This document shows positions 1 through 5,667 of a stretch of 7,119 bases of DNA, in pieces. The DNA lies in NCBI GenBank assembly GCA_009774055.1, contig VSNB01000165.1, forward strand, positions 1 to 7,119, in the 5' to 3' direction. Every line of letters begins with the position of its first letter. Position 1 is the stretch's first letter. Made by a program: the position numbers and the translations under genes. Below the pieces are notes generated by a model that had not been told where the DNA came from, did not search any database, and saw nothing but the letters and a program-made list of their open reading frames with translations. The stretch is from Clostridiales bacterium (GTDB taxonomy: Bacteria > Bacillota > Clostridia > Oscillospirales > Oscillospiraceae).

Positions 1-152
1 CCGGGACCTGCGCGGCCCCGGACTCCGCGCCTACTTTTGCCCCGCGGCAAAAGTAGGCAAAAACGCGCTTAAACCTGACGGTTTAAGAATCCCTTATGAT
101 TACGGGGGTGTTTTGGTTTTGCGCTTTTCCTGTAGTCCGTCCGGTCTGAACC
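1..152 (+). repeat. Structured repeat R1 (H1-H2 hairpins plus tail), cut by window edge
   Basis: Seen: a GC-rich imperfect hairpin (1-21), then hairpin H1 (31-41 pairs with 46-56, perfect 11 bp, loop CCGC), a linker rich in A, then hairpin H2 (68-75 pairs with 80-87, perfect 8 bp) and a tail to about 152. Positions 1-70 are identical to 7001-7070 (copy R3). Positions 68-152 resemble the reverse complement of 940-1021 (copy R2), including GATTACGGGGG, TTTTGCGC and GTCCGGTCT(G/A)AACC. The upstream hairpin H0 seen in R2 and R3 would lie outside the window. No protein is encoded. The stretch 153-210, up to the repressor's stop codon, has weak further resemblance to the far end of R2. Function is unknown. 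Confidence 0.85.
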
Positions 153-210
153 GGGCTTCCGGTTTTGCAGTTCGGGCGAAGCGGCTACCCAACGATGGCG
201 GCGGAAGACC

Positions 211-465
211 CTACCGTCCCTCTTCGGGTTCTCCCGGGGTATCAAGCTGGTGGACCTCCGGGTCCTCCGTCCGTCCCAACAGGTAGTCTATGGAGCAACC
301 CAGGTAGTCGGCGATCAGCAGCAGGTTGCCGGAATATATCTTGGATGTCGGCTTTTTCCGCCACTCGGTAAACATACTGGTGGTTAAGCCTGTCGCTTTT
401 GCGACCTTGTATCCGGTAAGCCCTTTATTCGTAATAATTTGCAATATCCTATCAGAATGTTCCAT
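211..465 (-). CDS. Small Cro/C1-type (XRE) HTH repressor
   Basis: An 84-residue DNA-binding protein. Residues 5-63 fit a phage Cro/C1 helix-turn-helix: a YKVAKATGL segment (residues 19-27), recognition helix TTSMFTEWRKK (28-38), and the SIDYLLGR ending (58-65) typical of this family in Firmicutes. The last 20 residues are acidic and proline-rich, with no peptidase or oligomerisation domain, so it is probably a simple cytoplasmic repressor. The ATG at 463-465 has AAGGGGT five bases upstream. It is divergent from the DUF6809-like gene and the two promoters are back to back, so it plausibly controls both itself and its neighbour (inference). The coding DNA looks more AT-rich than the genes from 1134 onward, consistent with acquisition. 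The stop lies about 60 bp from the tail of repeat R1. Confidence 0.85.
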   Translation of the reverse strand: MEHSDRILQIITNKGLTGYKVAKATGLTTSMFTEWRKKPTSKIYSGNLLLIADYLGCSIDYLLGRTEDPEVHQLDTPGEPEEGR

Positions 466-479
466 ATGCTACCCCTTAA

Positions 480-508
480 ATTATAAAGGACTTTTTGAGT
501 AATTGCAT
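480..508 (-). promoter_or_regulatory. Probable promoter of the HTH repressor
   Basis: On the minus strand a perfect TATAAT (480-485 read in reverse) lies 14 bases from the ATG at 465, leaving a short leader that still holds the AAGGGGT ribosome binding site. The -35 at the right spacing (503-508, ATGCAA) is weak, which is common for a promoter that needs or escapes regulator binding. It abuts the opposite promoter at 509-537. Confidence 0.5.
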
Positions 509-537
509 TTGACTAACAAAGATGTTTGGACTATAAT
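509..537 (+). promoter_or_regulatory. Promoter of the DUF6809-like gene
   Basis: TTGACT (509-514), a 17 bp spacer and TATAAT (532-537) form a near-consensus sigma-A promoter. Transcription would begin near 544, so the upstream in-frame ATG at 503 cannot be the start. An imperfect dyad, CATTTG...CAAAGATG (506-524), covers the -35 and could be a repressor site; this is only a weak suggestion. Confidence 0.8.
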
Positions 538-568
538 GGGGCTATCAATTGTTAAGGAGGATTCCCCC

Positions 569-838
569 ATGACCAACATTTTAAAAAGTCTTTACGAAGA
601 GCGCTTCTATGCCAACTGGCAGGCCACGCCGGAGTATCAAGAGCTTGCGGACAAGGAGGGCGAGCTGTGGGAGCAGGTCAAACCCCTGATCGGTCAGAAG
701 ATGATCGACCAGATCATGAGCAGTCAGTCCGACCTCTCCTACCATACCAATTACGAGTGGTTCCGCGAAGGTTTCCGTCTCGGCGCGTCATTGATCTTAG
801 AACTTTATATAGGCCCCGTCGCCGCAAAAAGCGACTAG
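569..838 (+). CDS. DUF6809-like small protein of unknown function
   Basis: An 89-residue protein with no signal peptide or membrane segment. It has the layout I associate with DUF6809-type proteins of clostridial phages and mobile elements: an N-terminal ILKSLYEERF helix (4-13), a charged central region (24-45) and a C-terminal FREGFRLGASLILEL helix (65-79). Family assignment is from remembered pattern, not a search. The start at 569 is chosen because AAGGAGG (554-560) lies eight bases upstream and a consensus promoter ends at 537; the ATG at 503 lies upstream of that promoter. The gene is divergent from the HTH repressor and both sit between inverted repeat copies R1 and R2. Such proteins usually sit beside small XRE regulators in prophage or integrative-element DNA. 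The biochemical role is unknown. Confidence 0.75.
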   Translation: MTNILKSLYEERFYANWQATPEYQELADKEGELWEQVKPLIGQKMIDQIMSSQSDLSYHTNYEWFREGFRLGASLILELYIGPVAAKSD

Positions 839-939
839 CAGGGACTTAGACCACTTGCCAATGCTTCCCGTAGAGGGTAGGGGCCGCCGGTAAGAATGCT
901 AAAATAGAAACTGGAGTTGCACGAGGCGGACGGCAGTCA
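839..939. other. Gene-free spacer between the DUF6809-like gene and R2
   Basis: No credible start or ribosome binding site is present. The minus strand stays open from about 1020 down to a stop at 846-848, but it lacks an ATG/SD pair and the matching frame in R1 is broken by TGA. A GGCGGC...CCCTACC...CGGG pattern read on the minus strand recurs at about 198-228 on the plus strand, hinting that the R1/R2 similarity extends into this spacer. It may be an outer part of the repeat. Confidence 0.4.
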
Positions 940-1131
940 GGTTTAGACCGGACCGGCTGTGCCACGGGCGCAAAACAAATTGCCCCCGTAATCAAGGGAT
1001 TCTTAAACCGCCAGGTTTAAGTGACTTTTTGGTTACTTTTTGTTCACACAAAAAGTAACCCCAGGGTCCGGAGCTGGGAAAGCCCCGGGGTTGCGAATCG
1101 AAACAACTCCCGTGCGGCCCGAAGGGCCGCA
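940..1131 (-). repeat. Structured repeat R2 (H0-H1-H2 plus tail), inverted relative to R1
   Basis: Read on the minus strand: H0 (1124-1131 pairs with 1113-1120, loop TTC), a GATTCG stretch, a CCCCGGGG block, CTCCGGACCC, H1 (1048-1060 pairs with 1031-1043, perfect 13 bp), an A-rich linker, H2 (1014-1021 pairs with 1002-1009, perfect 8 bp), then AATCCCTTGATTACGGGGG and a tail to 940. The order of parts is the same as in R3 and in the visible part of R1, while H1 and H0 differ in sequence by paired substitutions. H0 begins only a few bases after the stop codon of the radical SAM gene and could act as its transcript end, although only a poor U-run follows. Confidence 0.8.
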
Positions 1132-1133
1132 GA

Positions 1134-2432
1134 TTACTTCCGGTCAAGCATGGCGTCCAGCAGGTCGAACCCATCCTGCTCCACCACGGTCACCGGGATC
1201 CCCAGGGCCTTCTCCACATCGGATACGTGCAGGTCGTCCAGGAACACGTCCCCGCCGTGGCGGAGCATGTTGACCGGAATGAGCAGGCGCGCCCCCAGGT
1301 CCCTGCCCTTCAGCTGGGCAATCAGGTCCCCTCCGGTAATCAGCCCCGCCACGTCGATGGTATGGCCGAAAAAGTCGTTTTCAATGGCAACCGCCTGTCC
1401 CGCCGCGCCGGTCCGCTCCCGGGCCTTGTCCGCCAGCTGCTGCAGGAAGGGCCGGGCGCTGACGCCGGTGGCGATGGTGTAGGGCGCGGCCTCCGCGTCT
1501 CCGTCCTCCAGCCGCAGGGCCGCCTCGAACTCGGTGATGAGGCTGCGCAGCATGCCCACGCCGTTTTCGATCTGGACGTAGTCCTCGTAGTACGCCTCCT
1601 CCGGCAGCGGACGGCCCGCGCGGATATACAGCTCGTCGGAGCAGAAGAACATCCTCGTCCCGCAGCGCTCCAGGCACTTTTCTCCGAAGGCGTTCACCTG
1701 GTCGATGACCTGCCCCGCCGTCTCCCGGTCCACCGGACGGAGCTTCGGCAGTCCCTCCCGGAATCTGGTCAGGCCCACCGGCACCACCGAGCAGCTGGCG
1801 AACCCCCACGCGGCCATGTCCTCCATGGTCCGCTGGAGCTCCGCCCCGTCGTTGTACCCGGGGCACAGCACGATCTGCCCGTTCATCACGATGCCCGCCG
1901 CCCCGAACCGCCGCATGGCCTCCAGGCTCTCGCCGCCCGCCCTGCTGCCCAGGAGGGCGGAGCGGAGCCGGGGGCTGGTGGCGTGGACGGAGACGTTGAT
2001 GGGGCTGATGCGCAGGTCGATGATCCGCTGGACCTCCCGGGGGGAGAGGTTGGTGAGGGTGATATAGTTGCCCATGAGGAAGCTCAGCCGGGCGTCGTCG
2101 TCCTTGAAGTAGAGGGTATCCCGGCACCCCGGGGCCATCTGGTCCACGAAGCAGAACAGGCAGTGGTTGGCGCATGGCCTCGGCTCATCCATCAGGTACG
2201 TTTGGAAGTTCAGCCCCAGCTCCCGCGCCTCCGGCTTTTTCACCCGCACCCTGCGGCGGGAGCCGTCCGGAGCCTCCAGCTCCAGCTCCGGGTTCGGGTC
2301 GTAGCCGAAGAAGCGGTAATCGAGAACGTCCTCCACCGGGTGTCCGCCGATGGAGAGCAGCGTCTCCCCCGTCCGTACCCCGGCCCGCTCCGCCGGGGAA
2401 TGGCGGTCGATGGATGTAATGACAGCGCCCAT
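1134..2432 (-). CDS. PDZ/radical SAM/DUF512 protein
   Basis: 432 residues. The N-terminal part (about 1-60) is PDZ-like, with the ITSIDRHSPAERAGVRTGE pattern. The radical SAM cysteines are in CANHCLFC (Cys87, Cys91, Cys94; CX3CX2C), which would bind a [4Fe-4S] cluster. GNYITLTN (121-128) and the following barrel lead to a C-terminal DUF512 domain (about 220-430) with conserved-looking FFCSDELY (262-269) and ENDFFGHTIDVAGL (351-364). This is a complete member of a family widespread in Clostridia and Cyanobacteria; its substrate is not established. Start chosen at 2432: AGGAGG lies five bases upstream, and MGAVITSIDR is where the PDZ homology begins. A 480-residue alternative starting at 2576 would take its first 48 residues from the leader and the MITE-like element. 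Transcribed alone from the promoter at 2628-2656. Confidence 0.93.
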   Translation of the reverse strand: MGAVITSIDRHSPAERAGVRTGETLLSIGGHPVEDVLDYRFFGYDPNPELELEAPDGSRRRVRVKKPEARELGLNFQTYLMDEPRPCANHCLFCFVDQMAPGCRDTLYFKDDDARLSFLMGNYITLTNLSPREVQRIIDLRISPINVSVHATSPRLRSALLGSRAGGESLEAMRRFGAAGIVMNGQIVLCPGYNDGAELQRTMEDMAAWGFASCSVVPVGLTRFREGLPKLRPVDRETAGQVIDQVNAFGEKCLERCGTRMFFCSDELYIRAGRPLPEEAYYEDYVQIENGVGMLRSLITEFEAALRLEDGDAEAAPYTIATGVSARPFLQQLADKARERTGAAGQAVAIENDFFGHTIDVAGLITGGDLIAQLKGRDLGARLLIPVNMLRHGGDVFLDDLHVSDVEKALGIPVTVVEQDGFDLLDAMLDRK

Positions 2433-2458
2433 AGGTCCCTCCTGGAAATCCTTGCGTT

Positions 2459-2622
2459 CTATAGTCGACGCACTTGAGAAGCGGTAAAAAGGAGGGGAGG
2501 AAAAATGGTGCGGGGCAAGGCGGAGGATGCAGGCGGGCTGACGCCCGCCAAAGACGACAACGCCGCCCCGTACCATTTTGACCCCCGAACTTTACCGATT
2601 TTCAAGTGTGTCGACTATATAG
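2459..2622. mobile_element. MITE-like palindromic element, 164 bp
   Basis: Terminal inverted repeats: 2459-2488 against 2591-2622. Reverse-complemented, they differ at three positions and a 2 bp gap, and share perfect TATAGTCGAC ends. Inside, 2502-2516 pairs with 2565-2579 (one mismatch), and the centre is a 7 bp hairpin (2532-2538 with 2543-2549). The whole element could fold into one long hairpin. No transposase is encoded, so it would be non-autonomous. TA at the outer ends suggests TA-target insertion of the mariner/IS630 kind, but no clear duplication can be proven. It occupies the leader of the radical SAM gene. It also contains an SD-preceded ATG on each strand. Confidence 0.75.
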
Positions 2623-2627
2623 ATATG

Positions 2628-2656
2628 AGTATACTGTAAATTGTTCCCCATTTCAA
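2628..2656 (-). promoter_or_regulatory. Promoter of the radical SAM (DUF512) gene
   Basis: On the minus strand TTGAAA (2651-2656), a 17 bp spacer and TATACT (2628-2633) make a near-consensus promoter. The expected start, near 2621, coincides with the outer edge of the MITE-like element, so nearly all of that element would be transcribed as a structured leader before the coding start at 2432. Confidence 0.7.
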
Positions 2657-2672
2657 TATAAAATTCCACAAA

Positions 2673-2708
2673 AGAAAAACTGCCCGGAAGGCGGAACGCC
2701 TTCCGGGC
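2673..2708 (-). terminator. Rho-independent terminator of the marR-degV operon
   Basis: A perfect 11 bp GC-rich stem (2682-2692 with 2698-2708) with a 5-base loop is followed on the minus strand by AGTTTTTCTTTTG. It lies 37 bp past the DegV stop and separates that operon from the radical SAM gene. Confidence 0.92.
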
Positions 2709-2745
2709 CGCTCTATGGACCGCATCTGGGGTCTGCCGCGCCGCG

Positions 2746-3591
2746 TCAGACCCGCTGGACGTAGGCCATGCCCAGGGCGCCGGGGCCGATATGGGTCCCG
2801 ATGGCGGGGCCGATGCCGCAGTAGTGGAGCCGCTGGGGCAGCCTGCCCTGCTCGCTGAGCCGGGGCAGCAGCAGCTCCTCCCGGGTCCTGTCGCTGGAGT
2901 AGAGGAAGTAGGAGGGGAAGTCGTCGTCGATGGGGTGCTCCTCCAGCAGCTTCAGCAGGTGCTTTACCGCCGCCGCCATGCCGAAGGACTTGCCCACAAT
3001 GGAAACCGCGCCGTCCCGGACGGCAATGGTCGGCTTCAGCTTCGTCACCGCGCCCAGGCCGGCCTGGAAGCCGCTGAGCCGCCCGCCCCGGCGCAGATAC
3101 TCCAGGGTGTCGATGACGGCGAAAATGCGCACCTTGTCCTTCAGCCGCTCCACCTCCCCGGCGATGGCGGCGGCGGGCAGGCCGCTGTCCCGCAGCTTGC
3201 AGGCCAGGTTGACCAGAATCTGCATCCCGGCGGTGGCGCTGCGGCTGTCCACGATGTAAATGGGCTCGTAGTCGCACATGCCCTTGGCGATCTCCGCGCT
3301 CTGCAGGGTGCCGCTGAGGGACCCGCTTAGGAGGATGGCAACCACCTGGTCCCCCGCCGCCTTGGCCTCCTCGAAAAGCCGGAGGAAGGCCGCGGGAGCG
3401 GGCTGGGAGGTGGAGGGGTTTTCCCTGCCCTCCTGGAGCAGCTGGAAAAAGGTGTCGTTGGAGAGGTTCTTGCCCGCCAGGAAGGCGGCGGAGCCGAACT
3501 GGATGGTCATGGGGACCACGCTGATTTTCCGCCGTCTGGCTGTGTCCAGATCGAAGTCCGCGGCGGAGTCGGTTATGATGCGGGTTGCCAT
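2746..3591 (-). CDS. DegV family protein (FakB-like fatty-acid binding)
   Basis: 281 residues, the usual DegV length. Family marks: N-terminal IITDSAADF (5-13), TSQPAP (61-66), SGSLSGTLQSA (89-99), VDSRSATAGMQ (114-124), DTLEYLRRGGRLSG (161-174) and C-terminal HIGPGALGMAY (267-277). DegV/FakB proteins bind one fatty acid in a buried pocket and present it to the FakA kinase for phosphorylation, feeding exogenous fatty acids into phospholipid synthesis. No FakA is in the window, so the partner must be elsewhere. The start at 3591 is supported by AGGAGGT eight bases upstream, which lies inside the last codons of the MarR gene; only 4 bp separate the MarR stop from this ATG. The two are therefore co-transcribed and probably translationally coupled. 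A strong terminator follows. Confidence 0.93.
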   Translation of the reverse strand: MATRIITDSAADFDLDTARRRKISVVPMTIQFGSAAFLAGKNLSNDTFFQLLQEGRENPSTSQPAPAAFLRLFEEAKAAGDQVVAILLSGSLSGTLQSAEIAKGMCDYEPIYIVDSRSATAGMQILVNLACKLRDSGLPAAAIAGEVERLKDKVRIFAVIDTLEYLRRGGRLSGFQAGLGAVTKLKPTIAVRDGAVSIVGKSFGMAAAVKHLLKLLEEHPIDDDFPSYFLYSSDRTREELLLPRLSEQGRLPQRLHYCGIGPAIGTHIGPGALGMAYVQRV

Positions 3592-3595
3592 AGAT

Positions 3596-4051
3596 TCATA
3601 CCTCCTGCTGGATGGTTTCAAAAATATCCGCCGCCTGGCGGAGCAGGGGGAGGAGCGTCCGGATCCGCTCCTCGCCCATTTCGTCAATCAGCCGGCCCGC
3701 CATGGACACGCTCCGCCGGTGGCTCTCCCGGTAGAGGGCCAGCCCCCCGGGCAGCAGGCGCAGCTCCACCAGCCGCCGGTCGGCCTGGGACTGCCGCCGG
3801 CTGATGGCGCCCTTGGCCTCCAGGGAGCGGAGGATGGCGTTCATCTGGGATTTCAGAATGTGGGTCCGGCGGCAGAGGCCGCTGGCGGTCAGGCTTTCGC
3901 CGGACGCCTGGGCGGCGTACAGCAGGCCGCAGACCATGGCCTCGTTGAAGGGCAGGCGGGGCTGGTCCGCAGCGCAGGAGACGGCCAGCCGCTGGTTGTC
4001 GATCACGGTGGTCAGCCGCAGCCACGCCGCCAGCAGCTCCTCGTCAAGCAT
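3596..4051 (-). CDS. MarR family transcriptional regulator
   Basis: 151 residues. A winged helix spans about residues 35-105: helices around FNEAMVCGLLYAAQ (35-48), recognition helix near HILKSQMNAILRSLEAKG (64-81), and the wing ISRRQSQADRRLVELRLLPGG (83-103) with the Asp-Arg-Arg typical of MarR. Long N- and C-terminal helices would form the dimer interface. The start at 4051 has AGGAGGG seven bases upstream; the in-frame ATG at 4078 has no ribosome binding site. First gene of a two-gene operon with the DegV protein. By analogy with FabT, a MarR-type regulator of lipid genes, it may sense a fatty acid or acyl derivative and control DegV supply. That link is inferred from the neighbour only. 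A candidate operator overlaps its promoter. Confidence 0.92.
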   Translation of the reverse strand: MLDEELLAAWLRLTTVIDNQRLAVSCAADQPRLPFNEAMVCGLLYAAQASGESLTASGLCRRTHILKSQMNAILRSLEAKGAISRRQSQADRRLVELRLLPGGLALYRESHRRSVSMAGRLIDEMGEERIRTLLPLLRQAADIFETIQQEV

Positions 4052-4072
4052 GGGCGCGCCCTCCTTCGATTG

Positions 4073-4087
4073 GTTCATAAAGTGAAC
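4073..4087. promoter_or_regulatory. Candidate MarR operator
   Basis: The inverted repeat GTTCA-N5-TGAAC (4073-4077 and 4083-4087) touches the -10 box (4086-4091) and covers the expected transcription start. A dyad here would let the MarR protein block its own operon. Position and symmetry are seen; binding is inferred. Confidence 0.45.
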
Positions 4088-4114
4088 TATATACCCGGGG
4101 AGAGGGTTTGTCAA
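4086..4114 (-). promoter_or_regulatory. Promoter of the marR-degV operon
   Basis: Minus strand TTGACA (4109-4114), exactly 17 bp, then TATAGT (4086-4091). This strong sigma-A promoter gives a leader of about 30 bases carrying the AGGAGGG ribosome binding site for the start at 4051, and excludes the longer 229-residue reading that begins at 4285. Confidence 0.88.
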
Positions 4115-4160
4115 GAGGAATTTTGCCGGAGGGGATGCAACGCATCTTTTTGGCATTCCG

Positions 4161-4209
4161 TAAAAATATCGCCGAAGGTTGCGCAGAATACGGCAACCTT
4201 CGGCGATAT
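4161..4209 (-). terminator. Rho-independent terminator of the transporter operon
   Basis: A perfect 17 bp stem (4166-4182 with 4193-4209), 10-base loop, followed on the minus strand by a run of T (TTTTTACGG from 4166 downward). It lies about 205 bp beyond the lipoprotein stop and about 50 bp upstream of the marR promoter, so it insulates the two operons. The stem is unusually long and could also be one copy of a dispersed repeat. Confidence 0.8.
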
Positions 4210-4282
4210 GCGTCCTACAGGCAGGAGGGCATAGCCGTTGCCCGCCCAGGAATTGCAGTATGTCCGGAAACCTCCCGACAAC

Positions 4283-4309
4283 CAATTTGGTTTTTCAGAA
4301 ACCAAATTG
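4283..4309. repeat. 11 bp perfect hairpin in the transporter 3' region
   Basis: CAATTTGGTTT (4283-4293) pairs with AAACCAAATTG (4299-4309) across a 5-base loop. It is AT-rich in an otherwise GC-rich region and has no clear U-run on either strand. It may be a REP-like element; function unknown. Confidence 0.55.
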
Positions 4310-4316
4310 CCCCCAT

Positions 4317-4415
4317 GGACAAAGGACAAGGACAAAGGACATGGTCTATGGTCAAGGACAAGGAAAGGGACAGGGACAAACGGGGGAAACGCCCCGCCTG
4401 TCCTGTCCTTTCCTT
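4317..4415. repeat. GGACA short repeats and long imperfect hairpin
   Basis: GGACA occurs seven times, starting at 4317, 4324, 4330, 4337, 4356, 4368 and 4374, in a purine-rich plus strand with a 6-7 base rhythm. The right part folds: 4360-4378 pairs with 4399-4415 with small bulges, and the loop contains its own G/C-rich pairing. The hairpin reaches into the lipoprotein stop codon (4414-4416). No coding sense is evident. It is transcribed as the start of the transporter operon's 3' region. Confidence 0.6.
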
Positions 4416-4857
4416 ACGCAAGCAGACTCCGGAGATATTCCGCCGTCTCCCGGGGGATGGCGAAGGGAACGTCCGCCAGCCCTGTCTCGATGACCAGGTA
4501 ATCCCCGTCCTCATAGACCCGCAGAGTGCAGAGCTCCGCCATTCCGGACGAGCTTCCGCCGATGAGGGCGGTGACGGTTTCCTGCTGCCAGAGGGTGAAG
4601 CCGCCCGCCTCGGCCAGGCCCTCGGGGAGCTCCTGGAGCCTCCAGCCCACCAGGTCCATTGCCTCCGCGAAGGCTTCGACCTCCTCGCCGGTCAGGACGC
4701 CCTTCTCCTCGCCGTCCGCGTCGCGGATCACGATCTTCTGTGCCTTGGAGATGCTGTCCGCGTCGAAGTCAATGTCTGTCTGCGTCAGGAGCTTGCACCC
4801 CGACAGCAGCGCAAGGCACAGCAGGACGGCGCCGGCGCGCAAGATCCGTTTTCTCAT
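4414..4857 (-). CDS. Small lipoprotein, last gene of the transporter operon
   Basis: 147 residues. A lipoprotein signal is clear: MRKRILRAG, a hydrophobic core AVLLCLALL (10-18) and lipobox LSGC with Cys21, so the mature protein would be anchored to the outer face of the membrane. The mature part has no motif I recognise. It looks like a compact alpha/beta domain, with VIRDADGEEKGVLTGEEVEAF (48-68) resembling the small substrate- or peptide-sensing lipoproteins of Gram-positives, and ends in a RETAEYLRSLL helix. The start at 4857 lies 15 bp past the permease stop, with a G-rich AGGGGGG at a slightly long distance. Co-transcription with the ABC exporter suggests it works with that transporter, perhaps in substrate capture or immunity; this is inference. 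Confidence 0.85.
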   Translation of the reverse strand: MRKRILRAGAVLLCLALLSGCKLLTQTDIDFDADSISKAQKIVIRDADGEEKGVLTGEEVEAFAEAMDLVGWRLQELPEGLAEAGGFTLWQQETVTALIGGSSSGMAELCTLRVYEDGDYLVIETGLADVPFAIPRETAEYLRSLLA

Positions 4858-4872
4858 ATTCCCGCGCCCCCC

Positions 4873-5667
4873 TTACTCCAGATTCAGCTTCTTCCGCAGG
4901 ATGAACTCCGTGCCCGCGAAGAAAATGGCGGACAGGACCAGCTCCCCGGCGATGATGGTCCACATGGCGGCGTGGAAGCTGGTGACGCCGTTCATACTGT
5001 TGATGATGTCGGAGAGCACATCGGAGAGGGGCAGCAGAAGGGTGCCCGACAGGGTGCTCACGACGGCGTTGATTGCGATGAAAGCGATAACGCTGAACGC
5101 CACCCGGTTCTTGCTGAACAGGTGCCCGATGCTCATGGACAGGTACAGCTGGAGGAAGCCCGTGGCAAAGGAGACCATCATCATCAGGCAGAACTCCAGG
5201 ATGCCGATGACGCCGTGGGTGACCTGGATGTTCCAGTGGGTAAAGACGTACCCCAGTCCCCGGAACAGGTCCCCGACCATCTCCCGGTTCCATGGAAGGA
5301 TGATCAGGATGGACAGCAGCGCCACCACGACGCTGAGGAAGGTCGTAACGACGGCGCAGACCAGCTTGGCGCCGATGAGCTGCCAGGGGCGCACGGGAAG
5401 GGTGTGCATCAGATATCCCTCGTCACCCAGCAGGCCCTTGAAAAACCGCTGGATGGCAAACACAAGGGCGACGATGAACATGGCCATGAGGATGGCCACA
5501 TAGACCAGCATGGAGATCCCGGCGGCAGTCTCCTCCGCGCCGCTGGAGCCGTCCAGGCCGTTGATGGTGAAGTGGTTCACCAGGGCCAGCGCCAGGGCGG
5601 CGGGCCAGATAAAGGCGAACTGCTTCCACATGGACCGGAAATCGTACTTTAAGAGCTTTCCAAACAT
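4873..5667 (-). CDS. ABC-2 type transporter permease
   Basis: 264 residues of integral membrane protein. Six hydrophobic segments are visible at about 18-34, 52-74, 97-124, 153-177, 188-212 and 233-254, the usual ABC-2 number. A short basic N-terminus (MFGKLLKYDFRSMWKQ) precedes the first helix, as in the YtrC/BcrB-type exporters. The loop LMHTLPVRPWQLIGAKL (86-102) matches the coupling-helix style of this group (TLPVS-type motif). The start ATG shares one base with the ATPase stop (TGATG) and has GGAGGT eight bases upstream, so translation is coupled. It forms the pore with the neighbouring ATPase. Substrate cannot be read from the sequence; relatives act on antibiotics such as bacitracin or on envelope stress. 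Confidence 0.9.
   Translation of the reverse strand: MFGKLLKYDFRSMWKQFAFIWPAALALALVNHFTINGLDGSSGAEETAAGISMLVYVAILMAMFIVALVFAIQRFFKGLLGDEGYLMHTLPVRPWQLIGAKLVCAVVTTFLSVVVALLSILIILPWNREMVGDLFRGLGYVFTHWNIQVTHGVIGILEFCLMMMVSFATGFLQLYLSMSIGHLFSKNRVAFSVIAFIAINAVVSTLSGTLLLPLSDVLSDIINSMNGVTSFHAAMWTIIAGELVLSAIFFAGTEFILRKKLNLE

Noticed and set aside
503..568. N-terminal extension of the DUF6809-like gene from ATG 503
   Set aside because: This ATG lies upstream of the promoter at 509-537 and has no ribosome binding site, whereas ATG 569 has AAGGAGG at ideal distance.
846..1020. Open minus-strand frame through R2
   Set aside because: No start with SD, and the corresponding frame in the homologous R1 tail is interrupted by TGA a few codons after H2, so conservation is not at protein level.
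1227..2477. 416-codon open frame on the plus strand
   Set aside because: Shadow of the radical SAM gene on the other strand; no family motif, and the opposite strand carries clear CX3CX2C and DUF512 motifs.
4052..4285. Longer MarR protein (229 residues)
   Set aside because: The extension reads through the promoter and the terminator hairpin; ATG 4051 has a strong SD.
4317..4378. GGACA repeats as a CRISPR array
   Set aside because: Units are 5-7 bases with no spacers of regular length; it is a short purine-rich repeat.
4108..5652. 514-codon open frame on the plus strand
   Set aside because: It is antisense to the lipoprotein and permease, has low-complexity His/Gln/Asp/Gly-rich translation typical of GC-rich shadows, and crosses the terminator hairpin and GGACA repeats.
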